Origin: an uncultured Clostridia bacterium
GTDB taxonomy: Bacteria > Bacillota > Clostridia > TANB77 > CAG-508
NCBI GenBank assembly: GCA_934167495.1
Contig: CAKPKP010000001.1
Location: 137,647-201,646, forward strand
Direction of reading: 5' to 3'
Length of the DNA: 64,000 nucleotides
The notes under the pieces were generated by a model that saw nothing but the letters and a program-made list of their open reading frames with translations, did not search any database and was not told the origin of the DNA. Positions 33,858-42,896 of this stretch are shown here, in pieces. The position numbers and the translations under genes are program-made. Position 1 is the stretch's first letter; each line of letters opens with the position of its first letter.

Positions 33858-34466
33858 ATGAAAAATGTATTTAAAGCAGCTATTATGTCAATAATAGTTG
33901 CTTTTTTATTTATTGCTATTCTTTACACTATAATATATGTTTGCGTAGGCGATCAAATAATTGAGGCAATATCGCTAATAAATAAAGTAGCAATGGATAA
34001 TTCGATGGATAAAACAGGAATAACAGAGATAAAATTGAGTGATAACAATAAATTGGTAGAATATCCTGAATTTGGAGCACAGTATGGAACCATGAAAATA
34101 GAATCAATAGGTGTAGACTTACCATTATATTATGGCAATACTCTAGATATATTAAAATATGGAATTGGTCAATCTAGTGCAGGATATTTTCCAAGTCAAG
34201 GAGGAAGTATAATCTGTATGGGACATAATTTTTCCTCTATGCTTGCGAGTCTACCAAAAACAGAACCTGGCGAGGAAATTGTTATAGAAACTACATATGG
34301 TACATTTACATATGTAATTTATGATAAAAAGATAATAGATGAAACTGATTTTGATGCATTACCAGTACAAGAAGAAGAAGAAATTTTAATGTTATATACA
34401 TGCTATCCTATAGGAAATATTGGTCATGCAGGACAAAGATATGTGGTATATGCAAAATTAAAATAA
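33858..34466 (+). CDS. Sortase (class D-like)
   Basis: Sortases cleave a C-terminal sorting motif and attach the protein to peptidoglycan. The 202-aa enzyme has an N-terminal membrane anchor (about 8-30), the substrate-fold motif MKIESIGVDLPLYYG, catalytic His123 in CMGHNF, Cys182 in MLYTCYP (TLxTC-like) and Arg194 in GQRYVVYAKL. It directly follows its probable substrate and precedes a membrane protein of unknown role. No separate ribosome site is visible, so translation is probably coupled to the gene above. Confidence 0.92.
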   Translation: MKNVFKAAIMSIIVAFLFIAILYTIIYVCVGDQIIEAISLINKVAMDNSMDKTGITEIKLSDNNKLVEYPEFGAQYGTMKIESIGVDLPLYYGNTLDILKYGIGQSSAGYFPSQGGSIICMGHNFSSMLASLPKTEPGEEIVIETTYGTFTYVIYDKKIIDETDFDALPVQEEEEILMLYTCYPIGNIGHAGQRYVVYAKLK

Positions 34467-34484
34467 TTGATAGGAGAATTGAAT

Positions 34485-35327
34485 ATGAAAAAGGTAATAA
34501 AAGGTATTTCATATGTATTATCTTTTGTATTAATGATATGTATTATAGCTATAATTGCTATAAATATTGTGAAAAGTAAAATTTTAAATAAAGAATATAT
34601 AGTAAAATCATTAGATGACGTTAACTATTATTCACATATATCTGAAAATATTGATAATGGTTTTGAAAATTATTATTATCAATCAGGGTTAGAACACTAT
34701 GTTATAGAAAATTTATATGATGAAAATAAAGTAAAAGCAGATACAATGCAATTAATAGATGCTATATATAATAATACAGAACTTAATATAGAAACAGATT
34801 CAATAAAGGAAAAATTAAGAGCAAATATTGATGATATGCTAGAGAAACAAAATAAAAAGATAGAATCTTCTGAAAAAGAAACTGTAGAAACTTTTATAAA
34901 TTTAATAGCAGATACATATAAAAGTGAGATAACTATATATGAATCTGGAATAAAATTAATATCAAAAGTTATTAGTAACATAGAAAAAATTATGAACAAA
35001 TTAAGCCAAATTGTTATAATTATAACTCTAATTATATTTATAGCAATAGCAGTAATTAATATTAAAAGTCTAACTGATGTAGCAAATTATTATGGTATTT
35101 CTATATTTGCTTCTGGATTAATATGTTTAATATTAAAAATAGCAATAAATGGTTTTATAAATATAAATAAATTATTTACTTTAAGTAAATCAGTAACTGA
35201 GTTAATAAAATTTGTTTTATTAGATATATTAGGAAAAGTACAAATAGACTCAATTATTTTACTTTTAGTCGGTCTTGCACTTATATTTTTAAATGCAGTA
35301 ATTAAAAATAAACAAGAACAAATATAA
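34485..35327 (+). CDS. Membrane protein of unknown function in the sortase operon
   Basis: The 280-aa protein has one N-terminal helix (about 7-29), an outer helical segment of about 135 residues, and three further helices (about 172-192, 198-222, 250-274). This layout is not one I recognise. The ATG at 34485 follows TAGGAGA; an upstream in-frame TTG overlaps that site. It lies 18 nt after the sortase gene and 14 nt before galE, so it could be a helper in surface-protein export or be only co-transcribed. Confidence 0.65.
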   Translation: MKKVIKGISYVLSFVLMICIIAIIAINIVKSKILNKEYIVKSLDDVNYYSHISENIDNGFENYYYQSGLEHYVIENLYDENKVKADTMQLIDAIYNNTELNIETDSIKEKLRANIDDMLEKQNKKIESSEKETVETFINLIADTYKSEITIYESGIKLISKVISNIEKIMNKLSQIVIIITLIIFIAIAVINIKSLTDVANYYGISIFASGLICLILKIAINGFININKLFTLSKSVTELIKFVLLDILGKVQIDSIILLLVGLALIFLNAVIKNKQEQI

Positions 35328-35341
35328 AAAGGAGAGATTTT

Positions 35342-36343
35342 ATGAAAATATTAGTTACAGGTGGAATTGGCTATATAGGTTCACATACATGTGTAGAATT
35401 ATTAAAAGAAGATAATGAAATAGTAATAATAGATAATTTATCTAATTCCAATATAGATGTAATAAATAGATTGGAGAAAATTACATCTAAAAAAATAAAA
35501 TTATATGTAGAAGATTTGCTTAATAAATCAGCAATAGATAAAATATTTGATGAAAATAAATTTGATTTAGTAATGAATTTTGCAGGAGTCAAAGCAGTGG
35601 GTGAATCTGTTAAAGATCCATTAAAATATTATATGAATAACGTTGTAACAACTGTTAATTTACTAGATATTATGAGAAAACATAATGTGAAAAAATTCAT
35701 TTTCAGTTCAACAGCTACTGTTTATGGTGTACCAGAAACAATACCAATAACAGAAGATGCAAAGGTTGGAAATACAACAAACCCATATTCTACAACAAAA
35801 TATATGGTTGAAACAATATTAAAAGATTTATATAAATCAGATAATTCATGGTCTATAGCTATATTAAGATATTTTAATCCTATAGGGGCGCATGAAAGTG
35901 GGTTAATTGGTGAGGCACCAAATGGAATACCTAACAATTTAATGCCATATATATTAAAAGTAGCCGGAAATGAATTACCATATTTAAATGTTTTTGGAAA
36001 TGATTATAATACTCATGATGGAACAGGAGTTAGAGATTATATACATGTTGTTGATTTAGCAAAAGGACACGTAAAAGCAATAAAAAAATTAAATGAGAAA
36101 AATGATGTATATATATATAATTTAGGAACTGGAATTGGATATAGTGTTTTAGATATAGTTAATAATTTTGAGAAAGTAAATAATATAAAAATAGATTATA
36201 AAATTACAGAAAGAAGACCAGGAGATATTGATGAATATTTTTCTAATCCAGAGAAAGCCAAGAATGAACTTGGATGGGTAGCTGAAAAAAATATTGAAGA
36301 TATGTGTAGAGATTCATGGAATTGGCAAAAAAATAATAAATAG
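35342..36343 (+). CDS. galE: UDP-glucose 4-epimerase
   Basis: GalE interconverts UDP-glucose and UDP-galactose for surface polysaccharide and Leloir metabolism. The 333-aa product is an extended SDR enzyme with the NAD motif GGIGYIGSH (about 7-15), catalytic Ser in FSSTATVYG, and the YSTTK motif (YxxxK). RRPGDI and the D-rich C-terminal end are as in other GalE proteins. AGGAGAG precedes the ATG. A UDP-GlcNAc 4-epimerase activity is also possible. Confidence 0.92.
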   Translation: MKILVTGGIGYIGSHTCVELLKEDNEIVIIDNLSNSNIDVINRLEKITSKKIKLYVEDLLNKSAIDKIFDENKFDLVMNFAGVKAVGESVKDPLKYYMNNVVTTVNLLDIMRKHNVKKFIFSSTATVYGVPETIPITEDAKVGNTTNPYSTTKYMVETILKDLYKSDNSWSIAILRYFNPIGAHESGLIGEAPNGIPNNLMPYILKVAGNELPYLNVFGNDYNTHDGTGVRDYIHVVDLAKGHVKAIKKLNEKNDVYIYNLGTGIGYSVLDIVNNFEKVNNIKIDYKITERRPGDIDEYFSNPEKAKNELGWVAEKNIEDMCRDSWNWQKNNK

Positions 36344-36352
36344 GAGAGTTAT

Positions 36353-37273
36353 ATGTTTTTTGATGCACATTGTGACAGTATATCAGTTGCTTTAGATAAA
36401 AAAATATCTATATGCGATAAAAGTCTTAGCTTTAATTTAGAAGATGCTATTTTAAATTTACCTTATATTCAAGCTTTAGCTACATTTGTAAATCCAAAAT
36501 ATAAAGATGGGTTTAAAAGAGCAAATGACATATTGGATAAATTTTATAAAGAATATGAAAAAAATAATGATAAAATGTTTATTATTAAAAATGCTTGTGA
36601 TATGCAAAAAAATAATGAAAAAGTCGGAATTTTATTAACGATAGAAAATGGAAGTGCAATAAACACAGAACTTAAAAATGTTGAAAAACTATATAATAGG
36701 GGAATTAGAGTAATGTCTGTGACTTGGAATGATGACAATAGTTTAGGTTGTGGAGCTCTTACTAAAAATGATACAGGTCTTACTATGCTTGGAAAAGAGT
36801 ATATAAAAACTTTAAATGAAAAAAATATAGTAGTTGATGTATCACATGCATCCCCAAAAACTTTTTATGATATAATAGATTTGTCTCAAAACGTTATTGC
36901 AACACATTCTTGTAGTAAACATATATGCAATCATCCGAGAAATTTAACAGATGATCAGATAAAGAAAATTGCAAGATTAGGTGGAGTAATAGGTATTTGT
37001 TTTTATAAAGGATTTTTAAGTGAAAATGAAGAAGTATCTTCAGATGACATAATAAAGCATATTATGCACATTATAGAATTAGTTGGGATAGATTATGTCG
37101 GACTTGGGAGTGATTTTGATGGCATGGAAAAGGAATTTTACCCAAAAGATATAAAAAATGTAAATGATATGAAAATAATAATAGAAAAGTTAAATAAAGA
37201 AGGTTTAAACGATAAACAAATAGAACAAATTACAGGTGAAAACTTTTTTAGATATATAAAGCAAAAAATTTAA
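36353..37273 (+). CDS. Membrane dipeptidase, peptidase family M19
   Basis: The 306-aa protein is a renal-dipeptidase-type zinc enzyme: the first metal pair is H6 and D8 in FDAHCDS, the bridging glutamate lies in TIENG (about 101-105), and further ligands are in DVSHAS, ATHSCSKHICNHPRN and LGSDFDG. Such enzymes hydrolyse dipeptides, often containing D-residues. No signal peptide is present, so it acts in the cytosol. AGGAGAG precedes the ATG, 9 nt after galE. Confidence 0.92.
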   Translation: MFFDAHCDSISVALDKKISICDKSLSFNLEDAILNLPYIQALATFVNPKYKDGFKRANDILDKFYKEYEKNNDKMFIIKNACDMQKNNEKVGILLTIENGSAINTELKNVEKLYNRGIRVMSVTWNDDNSLGCGALTKNDTGLTMLGKEYIKTLNEKNIVVDVSHASPKTFYDIIDLSQNVIATHSCSKHICNHPRNLTDDQIKKIARLGGVIGICFYKGFLSENEEVSSDDIIKHIMHIIELVGIDYVGLGSDFDGMEKEFYPKDIKNVNDMKIIIEKLNKEGLNDKQIEQITGENFFRYIKQKI

Positions 37274-37301
37274 ATTATTTATAGCTAAAGATGGAGGTAT
37301 T

Positions 37302-38156
37302 ATGTTATTACACAAAACTAAAGTATATGCTTTTGTAGGCCCATCTGGAACTGGTAAAAGTTATAGAGCACAGATGGTCGCAGGAGAAAATAATATAAAT
37401 TATATAATTGATGATGGACTTTTAATAAAAGGAAATGAAGTAATAGCAGGAATTTCTGCAAAAAAGGCACCAACTAAAATAGAAACAGTTAAAAATGCAT
37501 TGTTTGTAAAAGAAGATCAAAGACAAAATATGATAAAAACAATTAAGAAGTACAAACCTGATTCTATACTTATATTAGGAACTTCAGATGGTATGGTTGC
37601 AAAAATTGCTGAAACACTAGAATTGCCAGAAATTTCAAAAACTATCTATATAAATGAAGTTGCGACCGAAGAGGAAATGGAAACAGCAAGAAGGACAAGA
37701 GTAACCCAAGGAAAACATGTAATTCCTGTACCAACATTCGAAATAAAAAAAGATTTCTCTGGCTATTTAGTAGATCCTTTGCAAATATTTAAATCTAGAG
37801 GTAAAGGAAAAAGAGCTTATATATCAGAAAAATCAATAATAAGACCAACTTTTAGTTATATTGGTAATTTTCAAATCTCAGATACAGTATTTAAGCAAAT
37901 AGTAGAAATAGTCTCAGAAAAAATAGAAGGTATACATAAAATTATAAGAACTAGAATAACAAAGACAAAGGATATTAATGATGGAATTTATATTTATATT
38001 GAGGTTGTTTTAGTATATGGATACAATATAGAAGAGGCTTTAAATAAGCTGAAAACTAGAGTAAAAAAAGATATAGAAAATTTAACAGCAATGAGTGTAC
38101 TTGGAATAGATATAGTGGCCAAAAATATATATATTCCTGAAAAGGAGGACAAATAG
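37302..38156 (+). CDS. P-loop NTPase fused to an Asp23/Gls24 domain
   Basis: The first part (about 1-165) holds a P-loop GPSGTGKS (13-20), a likely Walker-B-like ILILGTSDG, and RRTRVTQGKHVIPVPTFE. The C-terminal part (about 180-284) is an Asp23/Gls24-like domain (YIGNFQISDTVFKQIVEIVSEKIEGI ... IEVVLVYGYNIEEALNKLKTRVKKDIE). Asp23 proteins are small envelope-associated proteins; fusion to a nucleotide-binding domain suggests an energy- or nucleotide-regulated version. GGAGG precedes the ATG. It lies 1 nt before cmk. Architecture of this type occurs in other clostridia, but no role is established. Confidence 0.8.
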   Translation: MLLHKTKVYAFVGPSGTGKSYRAQMVAGENNINYIIDDGLLIKGNEVIAGISAKKAPTKIETVKNALFVKEDQRQNMIKTIKKYKPDSILILGTSDGMVAKIAETLELPEISKTIYINEVATEEEMETARRTRVTQGKHVIPVPTFEIKKDFSGYLVDPLQIFKSRGKGKRAYISEKSIIRPTFSYIGNFQISDTVFKQIVEIVSEKIEGIHKIIRTRITKTKDINDGIYIYIEVVLVYGYNIEEALNKLKTRVKKDIENLTAMSVLGIDIVAKNIYIPEKEDK

Positions 38157-38157
38157 T

Positions 38158-38835
38158 ATGGGATTTATTGTTGCAATAGATGGACCAGCAGGTAGTGGCA
38201 AAGGAACTGTTACAAAAATTATAGCAGATACACTAAATTTAATTAATATAGATACAGGTGCTACATATAGATGCGTAGCTTTAGAGACTATAAATAAAAA
38301 TGTGAAATTAGAAGAAATAGATAAGATTGTTAAATTATTAGATGAAATAAAAATAGAATTCAAGCGTGAAAATGGTGAATTCAAATATTTATTAAATGGC
38401 GAAGATGTAACTAGTAGAATAAGACAAACAGATGTGAATAAAATAGTTTCTCAAGTTTCAAGTATACCAGAAGTAAGATACAAAATGGTAGATTTACAAA
38501 GAAAAATAGCAGAGAATAAAGATGTAATTATGGAAGGTAGAGATATTGGAACATATGTGTTTCCAAATGCAGATGTAAAAATATATTTAGATGCTTCTGT
38601 AGATGTAAGAGCTAAAAGAAGATATAAAGAGAGCCTAGAAAAAGGAATAGATGTAACATATGAAGAGATTTATAATAATATAAAGATGCGTGACGAAAAT
38701 GATATGAATAAACCAATAGGAGCTTTAAAAAGAGCAGAAGATGCTATATATGTAGATACATCTTTATTAACTATTGATGAAGTTTCTAAAAAATTAGAGC
38801 AAATTATTTTGGAGGAATATAATAAGAGAAGATGA
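38158..38835 (+). CDS. cmk: Cytidylate kinase
   Basis: Cmk phosphorylates CMP and dCMP. The 225-aa protein has the P-loop DGPAGSGKGT (about 7-16), DTGATYR (substrate pocket), VIMEGRDIGTYVFPNADVKIYL, RRYKE in the lid and RDENDMNKP. AAAAGGAGG lies in the end of the upstream gene. The next gene, plsC, overlaps it by 4 nt (ATGA), the usual cmk-plsC arrangement of clostridia. Confidence 0.96.
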   Translation: MGFIVAIDGPAGSGKGTVTKIIADTLNLINIDTGATYRCVALETINKNVKLEEIDKIVKLLDEIKIEFKRENGEFKYLLNGEDVTSRIRQTDVNKIVSQVSSIPEVRYKMVDLQRKIAENKDVIMEGRDIGTYVFPNADVKIYLDASVDVRAKRRYKESLEKGIDVTYEEIYNNIKMRDENDMNKPIGALKRAEDAIYVDTSLLTIDEVSKKLEQIILEEYNKRR

Positions 38836-39419
38836 AAAAAATATTAAGATGCATAATAAAATTTTTAGTATATGTTTTTTTAAGGATTGTATTTAGAATA
38901 GAAATAATAGGACAAGAAAATGTTTTAAATGAAGGAGCTTATATTATATGTGGTAATCACAGAAGCAATTGGGATCCTGTATTTTTGGTTATGTGTACAA
39001 AAAGGAACATGCACTTCATGGCAAAAAAAGAGTTATTTAAAAATGGTTTTGTTAAATATTTAGCAGATGTATTTGATATATTTCCAGTAAGTAGAGGAAC
39101 TAGAGATATGGCTGCTATGAAAAAATCATTACAAATATTAGAAAACGGTGAATGTTTAGCTTTATTTCCAGAAGGTACAAGAAATGGATTAGAAAAAAAC
39201 GGAAAGGCTCAAAATGGAGCTGCTTTTATGTGCTTAAGAACAGGAACACCGGTAATTCCAGTGGGAATAAGTGGAGAATTTAAACCTTTTAGAAAAATAA
39301 CAATACATTATGGAAAACCATTAGATTTTAGTGAATACTATTCTAAAAAACCAGAAAAAGAAGTATTAGATAAAGTAAGCCAAGAAATAATGGATGAAAT
39401 AATTAGATTGACAAAATAA
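38832..39419 (+). CDS. plsC: 1-acyl-glycerol-3-phosphate acyltransferase
   Basis: PlsC adds the second acyl chain to make phosphatidic acid. The 195-aa protein has one N-terminal hydrophobic segment and the four acyltransferase blocks: NHRSNWD (HX4D, about 38-44), the MAKKELF/SRGTRD region, FPEGTRN (about 115-121) and VIPVGI. Its stop codon overlaps a strong promoter for typA. Confidence 0.94.
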   Translation: MKKILRCIIKFLVYVFLRIVFRIEIIGQENVLNEGAYIICGNHRSNWDPVFLVMCTKRNMHFMAKKELFKNGFVKYLADVFDIFPVSRGTRDMAAMKKSLQILENGECLALFPEGTRNGLEKNGKAQNGAAFMCLRTGTPVIPVGISGEFKPFRKITIHYGKPLDFSEYYSKKPEKEVLDKVSQEIMDEIIRLTK

Positions 39420-39436
39420 TTAAAATAATATATAAT
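39408..39436 (+). promoter_or_regulatory. Full-consensus promoter of typA
   Basis: TTGACA (39408-39413), 17 nt, TATAAT (39431-39436). The -35 box lies in the last codons of plsC, leaving a leader of about 90 nt. Confidence 0.8.
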
Positions 39437-39534
39437 ATTTTGGTGATGTTGAACTATATTATGTATACTAATGCATAATATTATAATAGAAATATTTAAT
39501 ATTCATAATCTTCATAATTAAAGGGGTAATAAAA

Positions 39535-41346
39535 ATGATTAATGAAAAAATTAGAAATGTAGCAATAATTGCACACGTAGACCATGGTAAAACAACATTA
39601 GTAGATGCCATGTTAAAACAAAGCGGAATATTCAGAGAAAATGAACAAGTTGCAGAAAGAGTTATGGACTCTAACGATTTAGAGAAAGAAAGAGGAATAA
39701 CAATTCTTTCTAAAAACACATCTGTAAGATATGGAGACATTAAAATAAATATAGTAGATACTCCAGGACATGCTGATTTCGGTGGAGAAGTAGAACGTGT
39801 TTTAAAAATGGTAGATGGCGTTGTTTTATTAGTAGACTCTTTTGAAGGAGCAATGCCTCAAACAAGAGAAGTCCTTAAAAAATCTTTAGCATTAAATTTA
39901 AAACCTATAGTAGTTATAAATAAAATAGACAGACCAGGTGCAAGACCTCTAAAAGTTGTAGATGAAGTATTAGAATTATTTATAGAATTAGGTGCTAATG
40001 ATGAACAACTTGATTTCCCTGTTGTTTATGCTTCTGGTAAAAGAGGAATTGCAACAATGGATTTAAATCAAGAAGGAAAAGATTTAAAATGTTTATTTGA
40101 AACAATAGTAAATACAATCCAACCACCACAATGCGATATGGATGGAACAATGCAAATGTTAGTATCTAATATAGATTATGATGATTATGTAGGAAGAATT
40201 GCTGTAGGAAGAGTTGAAAGAGGAAGTATTGAAGTTGGAATGCCACTTGCTATATGTAAAAAAGATAAAACAGAAAATTCTAGAGTAGCTAAATTATACA
40301 CATATGAAGGACTAAAAAGAGTTGAAGTTGAAAAAGCAGAAGCAGGAGATATTATTGCTTTATCTGGAGTTGCAGATATTAATATAGGAGATACAATCTG
40401 TGATTACAATAATCCAGAAAAAATACCATTTGTTGATATAGATGAACCAACAGTATCAATGACTTTCAGTGTAAATAATGGACCACTTGCTGGAAAAGAA
40501 GGACAATTTATAACATCTAGACATATTAGAGATAGATTATTTAAAGAACTAGACAGAAATGTTAGCTTAAGAGTAAAAGAAACAGAATCACCAGATTCAT
40601 TTGAAGTTTCAGGACGTGGAGAATTACACTTATCTGTATTAATAGAAACAATGAGAAGAGAAGGGTTTGAATTATTAGTATCAAGACCAAAAGTTATAAT
40701 AAAAGAAATTAATGGTCAAAAATGTGAGCCAATAGAAAGATTAGTTGTTAATGTACCAGATGATTGCATTGGAACAGTAATCGAAAAATTAGGAAAAAGA
40801 AAAGCAGAAATGGTTAATATGGAACCAGCAGAAGAAGGACATACTAAAGTTGAATTTAGAATTCCTGCAAGAGGTTTAATTGGATACAGAACAGAATTCC
40901 TTACAGATACAAAAGGAAATGGAACAATGAACCATATATTTGATTCATATGAACCATATAAAGGAGAAGTTATTTCAAGAGTTAGAGGAACAATAGTTGC
41001 TTTTGAAGGCGGAAAATCTGTAACGTACGGATTATATAATGCACAAGATAAAGGTGATTTATTTATAGGACCAGGTGTTGAAGTATATGAAGGTATGATA
41101 GTTGGTTTAAACTCTAGAGGAGAAGATTTAGCTATAAATGTATGTAAAGAAAAACATTTAACAAACACTAGAGCTTCTGGTTCAGATGATGCACTTCGTT
41201 TAGTACCGCCAATTCAAATGTCATTAGAAAAAGCTATTGAATTTATAGCAGATGACGAACTTGTTGAAGTAACACCAAAAAGTATAAGATTAAGAAAGAA
41301 AATATTAGATAGTAAAGAAAGAGAAAGAGCAGCAAGAAGTAAATAG
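39535..41346 (+). CDS. typA: Translational GTPase TypA/BipA
   Basis: BipA is a ribosome-associated GTPase related to EF-G that aids subunit assembly and stress adaptation. The 603-aa protein has the G motifs AHVDHGKTT (about 14-22), RGITI, DTPGHADFGGEV and NKIDRP, then domain II, EF-G-like domains III and V and the BipA-specific C-terminal domain (NTRASGSDDALRL ... ITPKSIRLRKK-type ending). AAAGGGG precedes the ATG after a fairly long AT-rich leader. Confidence 0.97.
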   Translation: MINEKIRNVAIIAHVDHGKTTLVDAMLKQSGIFRENEQVAERVMDSNDLEKERGITILSKNTSVRYGDIKINIVDTPGHADFGGEVERVLKMVDGVVLLVDSFEGAMPQTREVLKKSLALNLKPIVVINKIDRPGARPLKVVDEVLELFIELGANDEQLDFPVVYASGKRGIATMDLNQEGKDLKCLFETIVNTIQPPQCDMDGTMQMLVSNIDYDDYVGRIAVGRVERGSIEVGMPLAICKKDKTENSRVAKLYTYEGLKRVEVEKAEAGDIIALSGVADINIGDTICDYNNPEKIPFVDIDEPTVSMTFSVNNGPLAGKEGQFITSRHIRDRLFKELDRNVSLRVKETESPDSFEVSGRGELHLSVLIETMRREGFELLVSRPKVIIKEINGQKCEPIERLVVNVPDDCIGTVIEKLGKRKAEMVNMEPAEEGHTKVEFRIPARGLIGYRTEFLTDTKGNGTMNHIFDSYEPYKGEVISRVRGTIVAFEGGKSVTYGLYNAQDKGDLFIGPGVEVYEGMIVGLNSRGEDLAINVCKEKHLTNTRASGSDDALRLVPPIQMSLEKAIEFIADDELVEVTPKSIRLRKKILDSKERERAARSK

Positions 41347-41434
41347 AATTTAAACAAGAACGTGTTTTTTGATACAATAAAAGTATCAAGTAAATGCGTT
41401 CTTATTAATACATATAAAGTGAAGGAAAATAAAA

Positions 41435-42025
41435 ATGATAAATGAAGAAGAATTAAAAGTTTTAAAATCAAAAGCTTTAGATGATCATATTCCTATAATA
41501 ATGGATGATACATTAGAAGTAATCAGAGAAATATTAGAAAATGAAAAACCTAGTAGAATTTTAGAAATAGGAACAGCAGTGGGATATTCTGCTAGTCAAT
41601 TTGCAAAATATACAGATGACTCATGTATAATAGATACAATAGAATTAGATGAAGAAAGAGCAAAACAAGCTATAGAAAATGTTAAAAAAATAGGTGTAGA
41701 AAGTAGAATAAATATAATTGTAGGAAATGCTGTAGATATATTACCTACATTAAATAATAAATATGATATAATTTTTATTGATGCAGCTAAAGGAAAATAT
41801 CCTATATTTTTGAATGAGTCTTTAAAATTAATAAATAAAAATGGTTTAATATTAGCAGATAATATTCTATATAAGGGATATGTAATGAGTGATTATAATA
41901 AACACAAACAAAGAACTGCTGTAAATCATTTAAGAGAATATATAAAAGAAATAACTGAAAATCCAGATTTTGAATCAAAAATATTAGAAGTAGGAGATGG
42001 ACTTTCAATAACAAGAATAAAATAA
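41435..42025 (+). CDS. SAM-dependent O-methyltransferase, TrmR-like
   Basis: The 196-aa protein belongs to the family-3 O-methyltransferases. Seen are the SAM motif ILEIGTAVGYSA (about 41-52), acidic motif II in IELDEERA, DIIFIDAAKGKY and ILADNILYKGYV. Its size and metal-binding aspartates fit TrmR, which methylates 5-hydroxyuridine in tRNA of Gram-positive bacteria; a small-molecule substrate cannot be excluded. GAAGGA precedes the ATG. Upstream, a pair of nested inverted repeats (AAGAACG/CGTTCTT around GATAC/GTATC, 41356-41404) may regulate it or end typA. Confidence 0.85.
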   Translation: MINEEELKVLKSKALDDHIPIIMDDTLEVIREILENEKPSRILEIGTAVGYSASQFAKYTDDSCIIDTIELDEERAKQAIENVKKIGVESRINIIVGNAVDILPTLNNKYDIIFIDAAKGKYPIFLNESLKLINKNGLILADNILYKGYVMSDYNKHKQRTAVNHLREYIKEITENPDFESKILEVGDGLSITRIK

Positions 42026-42045
42026 CTTTAAATATATGTAAAAAA

Positions 42046-42073
42046 ACTGCTCTATTGTAGAGCAGTCTTTTTT
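42046..42073 (+). terminator. Intrinsic terminator, likely bidirectional
   Basis: ACTGCTCT / AGAGCAGT with A and T runs on the two sides, between converging genes. Confidence 0.9.
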
Positions 42074-42092
42074 GGTACCTTAAAAGCAAACT

Positions 42093-42668
42093 TTATTCGG
42101 CACGATGAAGATTTTCGATTCTCTTTTCAGTGGCACGGATTTCAGCGTTTATGCTTTCCATAGCAAGCTGAAGATGATCTTTGGCCTCGAAGAGGTTCTC
42201 AAGCCTTGCTGTTAACATCTTAGCTTCAAGATTTTCCTCGGAAGAATTATTAGTAACCGAAATGTTATCTTCAATCTTCTCATTTAAAAGAAAATAATAT
42301 TCATCAAGTTCGCCCTTGATGAGGATTTTCTTTTCACGCCTGATTCTTTTTGCTGAGCAGAATTCATGATTGTAAGCAACTTCCGGATGCTTGTAATGCT
42401 GCTGAGGATTCTTACGCTTCTGTCTAGCCTTTTTTCTCTGAATTCGCTTTCTTTCAGCTGTTTTATTGCATTTAGGGAAAAGACTGAAGAAGTCATTTTC
42501 ATTATAATGTGTTTCAGCCTTAAAAAGTGAAATCCCTGATGAAACATCATCAAAATCGTCTTTCGGCGATATAGCCTCTGCATTAGCGAGAAGAACTTCA
42601 GGATGCTTGCGAATAATTTCCGCAAAAGTGCTTGGGGTACCTGTGACAATAAGGGTTGCTTCGCTCAT
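42093..42668 (-). CDS. Orphan basic, helical protein of unknown function
   Basis: The 191-aa protein (from MSEATLIVTG; an alternative ATG is 15 nt upstream at 42683) is not recognised. Residues about 70-110 are extremely basic (KTAERKRIQRKKARQKRK), suggesting nucleic-acid binding, and the C-terminal 60 residues look like a coiled coil (ENLEAKMLTARLENLFEAKDHLQLAMESI). It is the only intact-looking minus-strand protein gene in the window, and its richer GC content and codons (CTT, GCC, CGG, AAG) differ from its neighbours. It is probably a transferred gene. Confidence 0.6.
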   Translation of the reverse strand: MSEATLIVTGTPSTFAEIIRKHPEVLLANAEAISPKDDFDDVSSGISLFKAETHYNENDFFSLFPKCNKTAERKRIQRKKARQKRKNPQQHYKHPEVAYNHEFCSAKRIRREKKILIKGELDEYYFLLNEKIEDNISVTNNSSEENLEAKMLTARLENLFEAKDHLQLAMESINAEIRATEKRIENLHRAE

Positions 42669-42813
42669 AGTTGATTTTACCATCCTTTTGTATCATATTA
42701 GTTAAAAAATAACTATAAATATTATAGCATATATTTTATGTAAAGTCAAAAAGAAATTAAATTTAATAAAGTATAAAAATAAATAAAAAAATATATTTTT
42801 TTACATTTTTTTA

Positions 42814-42842
42814 TTTACATTTACAAAAAAATTATATAAAAT
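42814..42842 (+). promoter_or_regulatory. Promoter of the glycosyltransferase gene
   Basis: TTTACA (42814-42819), 17 nt, TAAAAT (42837-42842), within very AT-rich DNA. Confidence 0.45.
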
Positions 42843-42896
42843 AGTACGAGATTGAAAAATATACGAAAGAGTTTTTTGAAAGAAGGGGTAAAACAA

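Noticed and set aside
42045..42075. Hairpin near 42050 as an attenuator of the minus-strand gene
   Set aside because: It lies behind the stop codons of both converging genes and is a plain bidirectional terminator.
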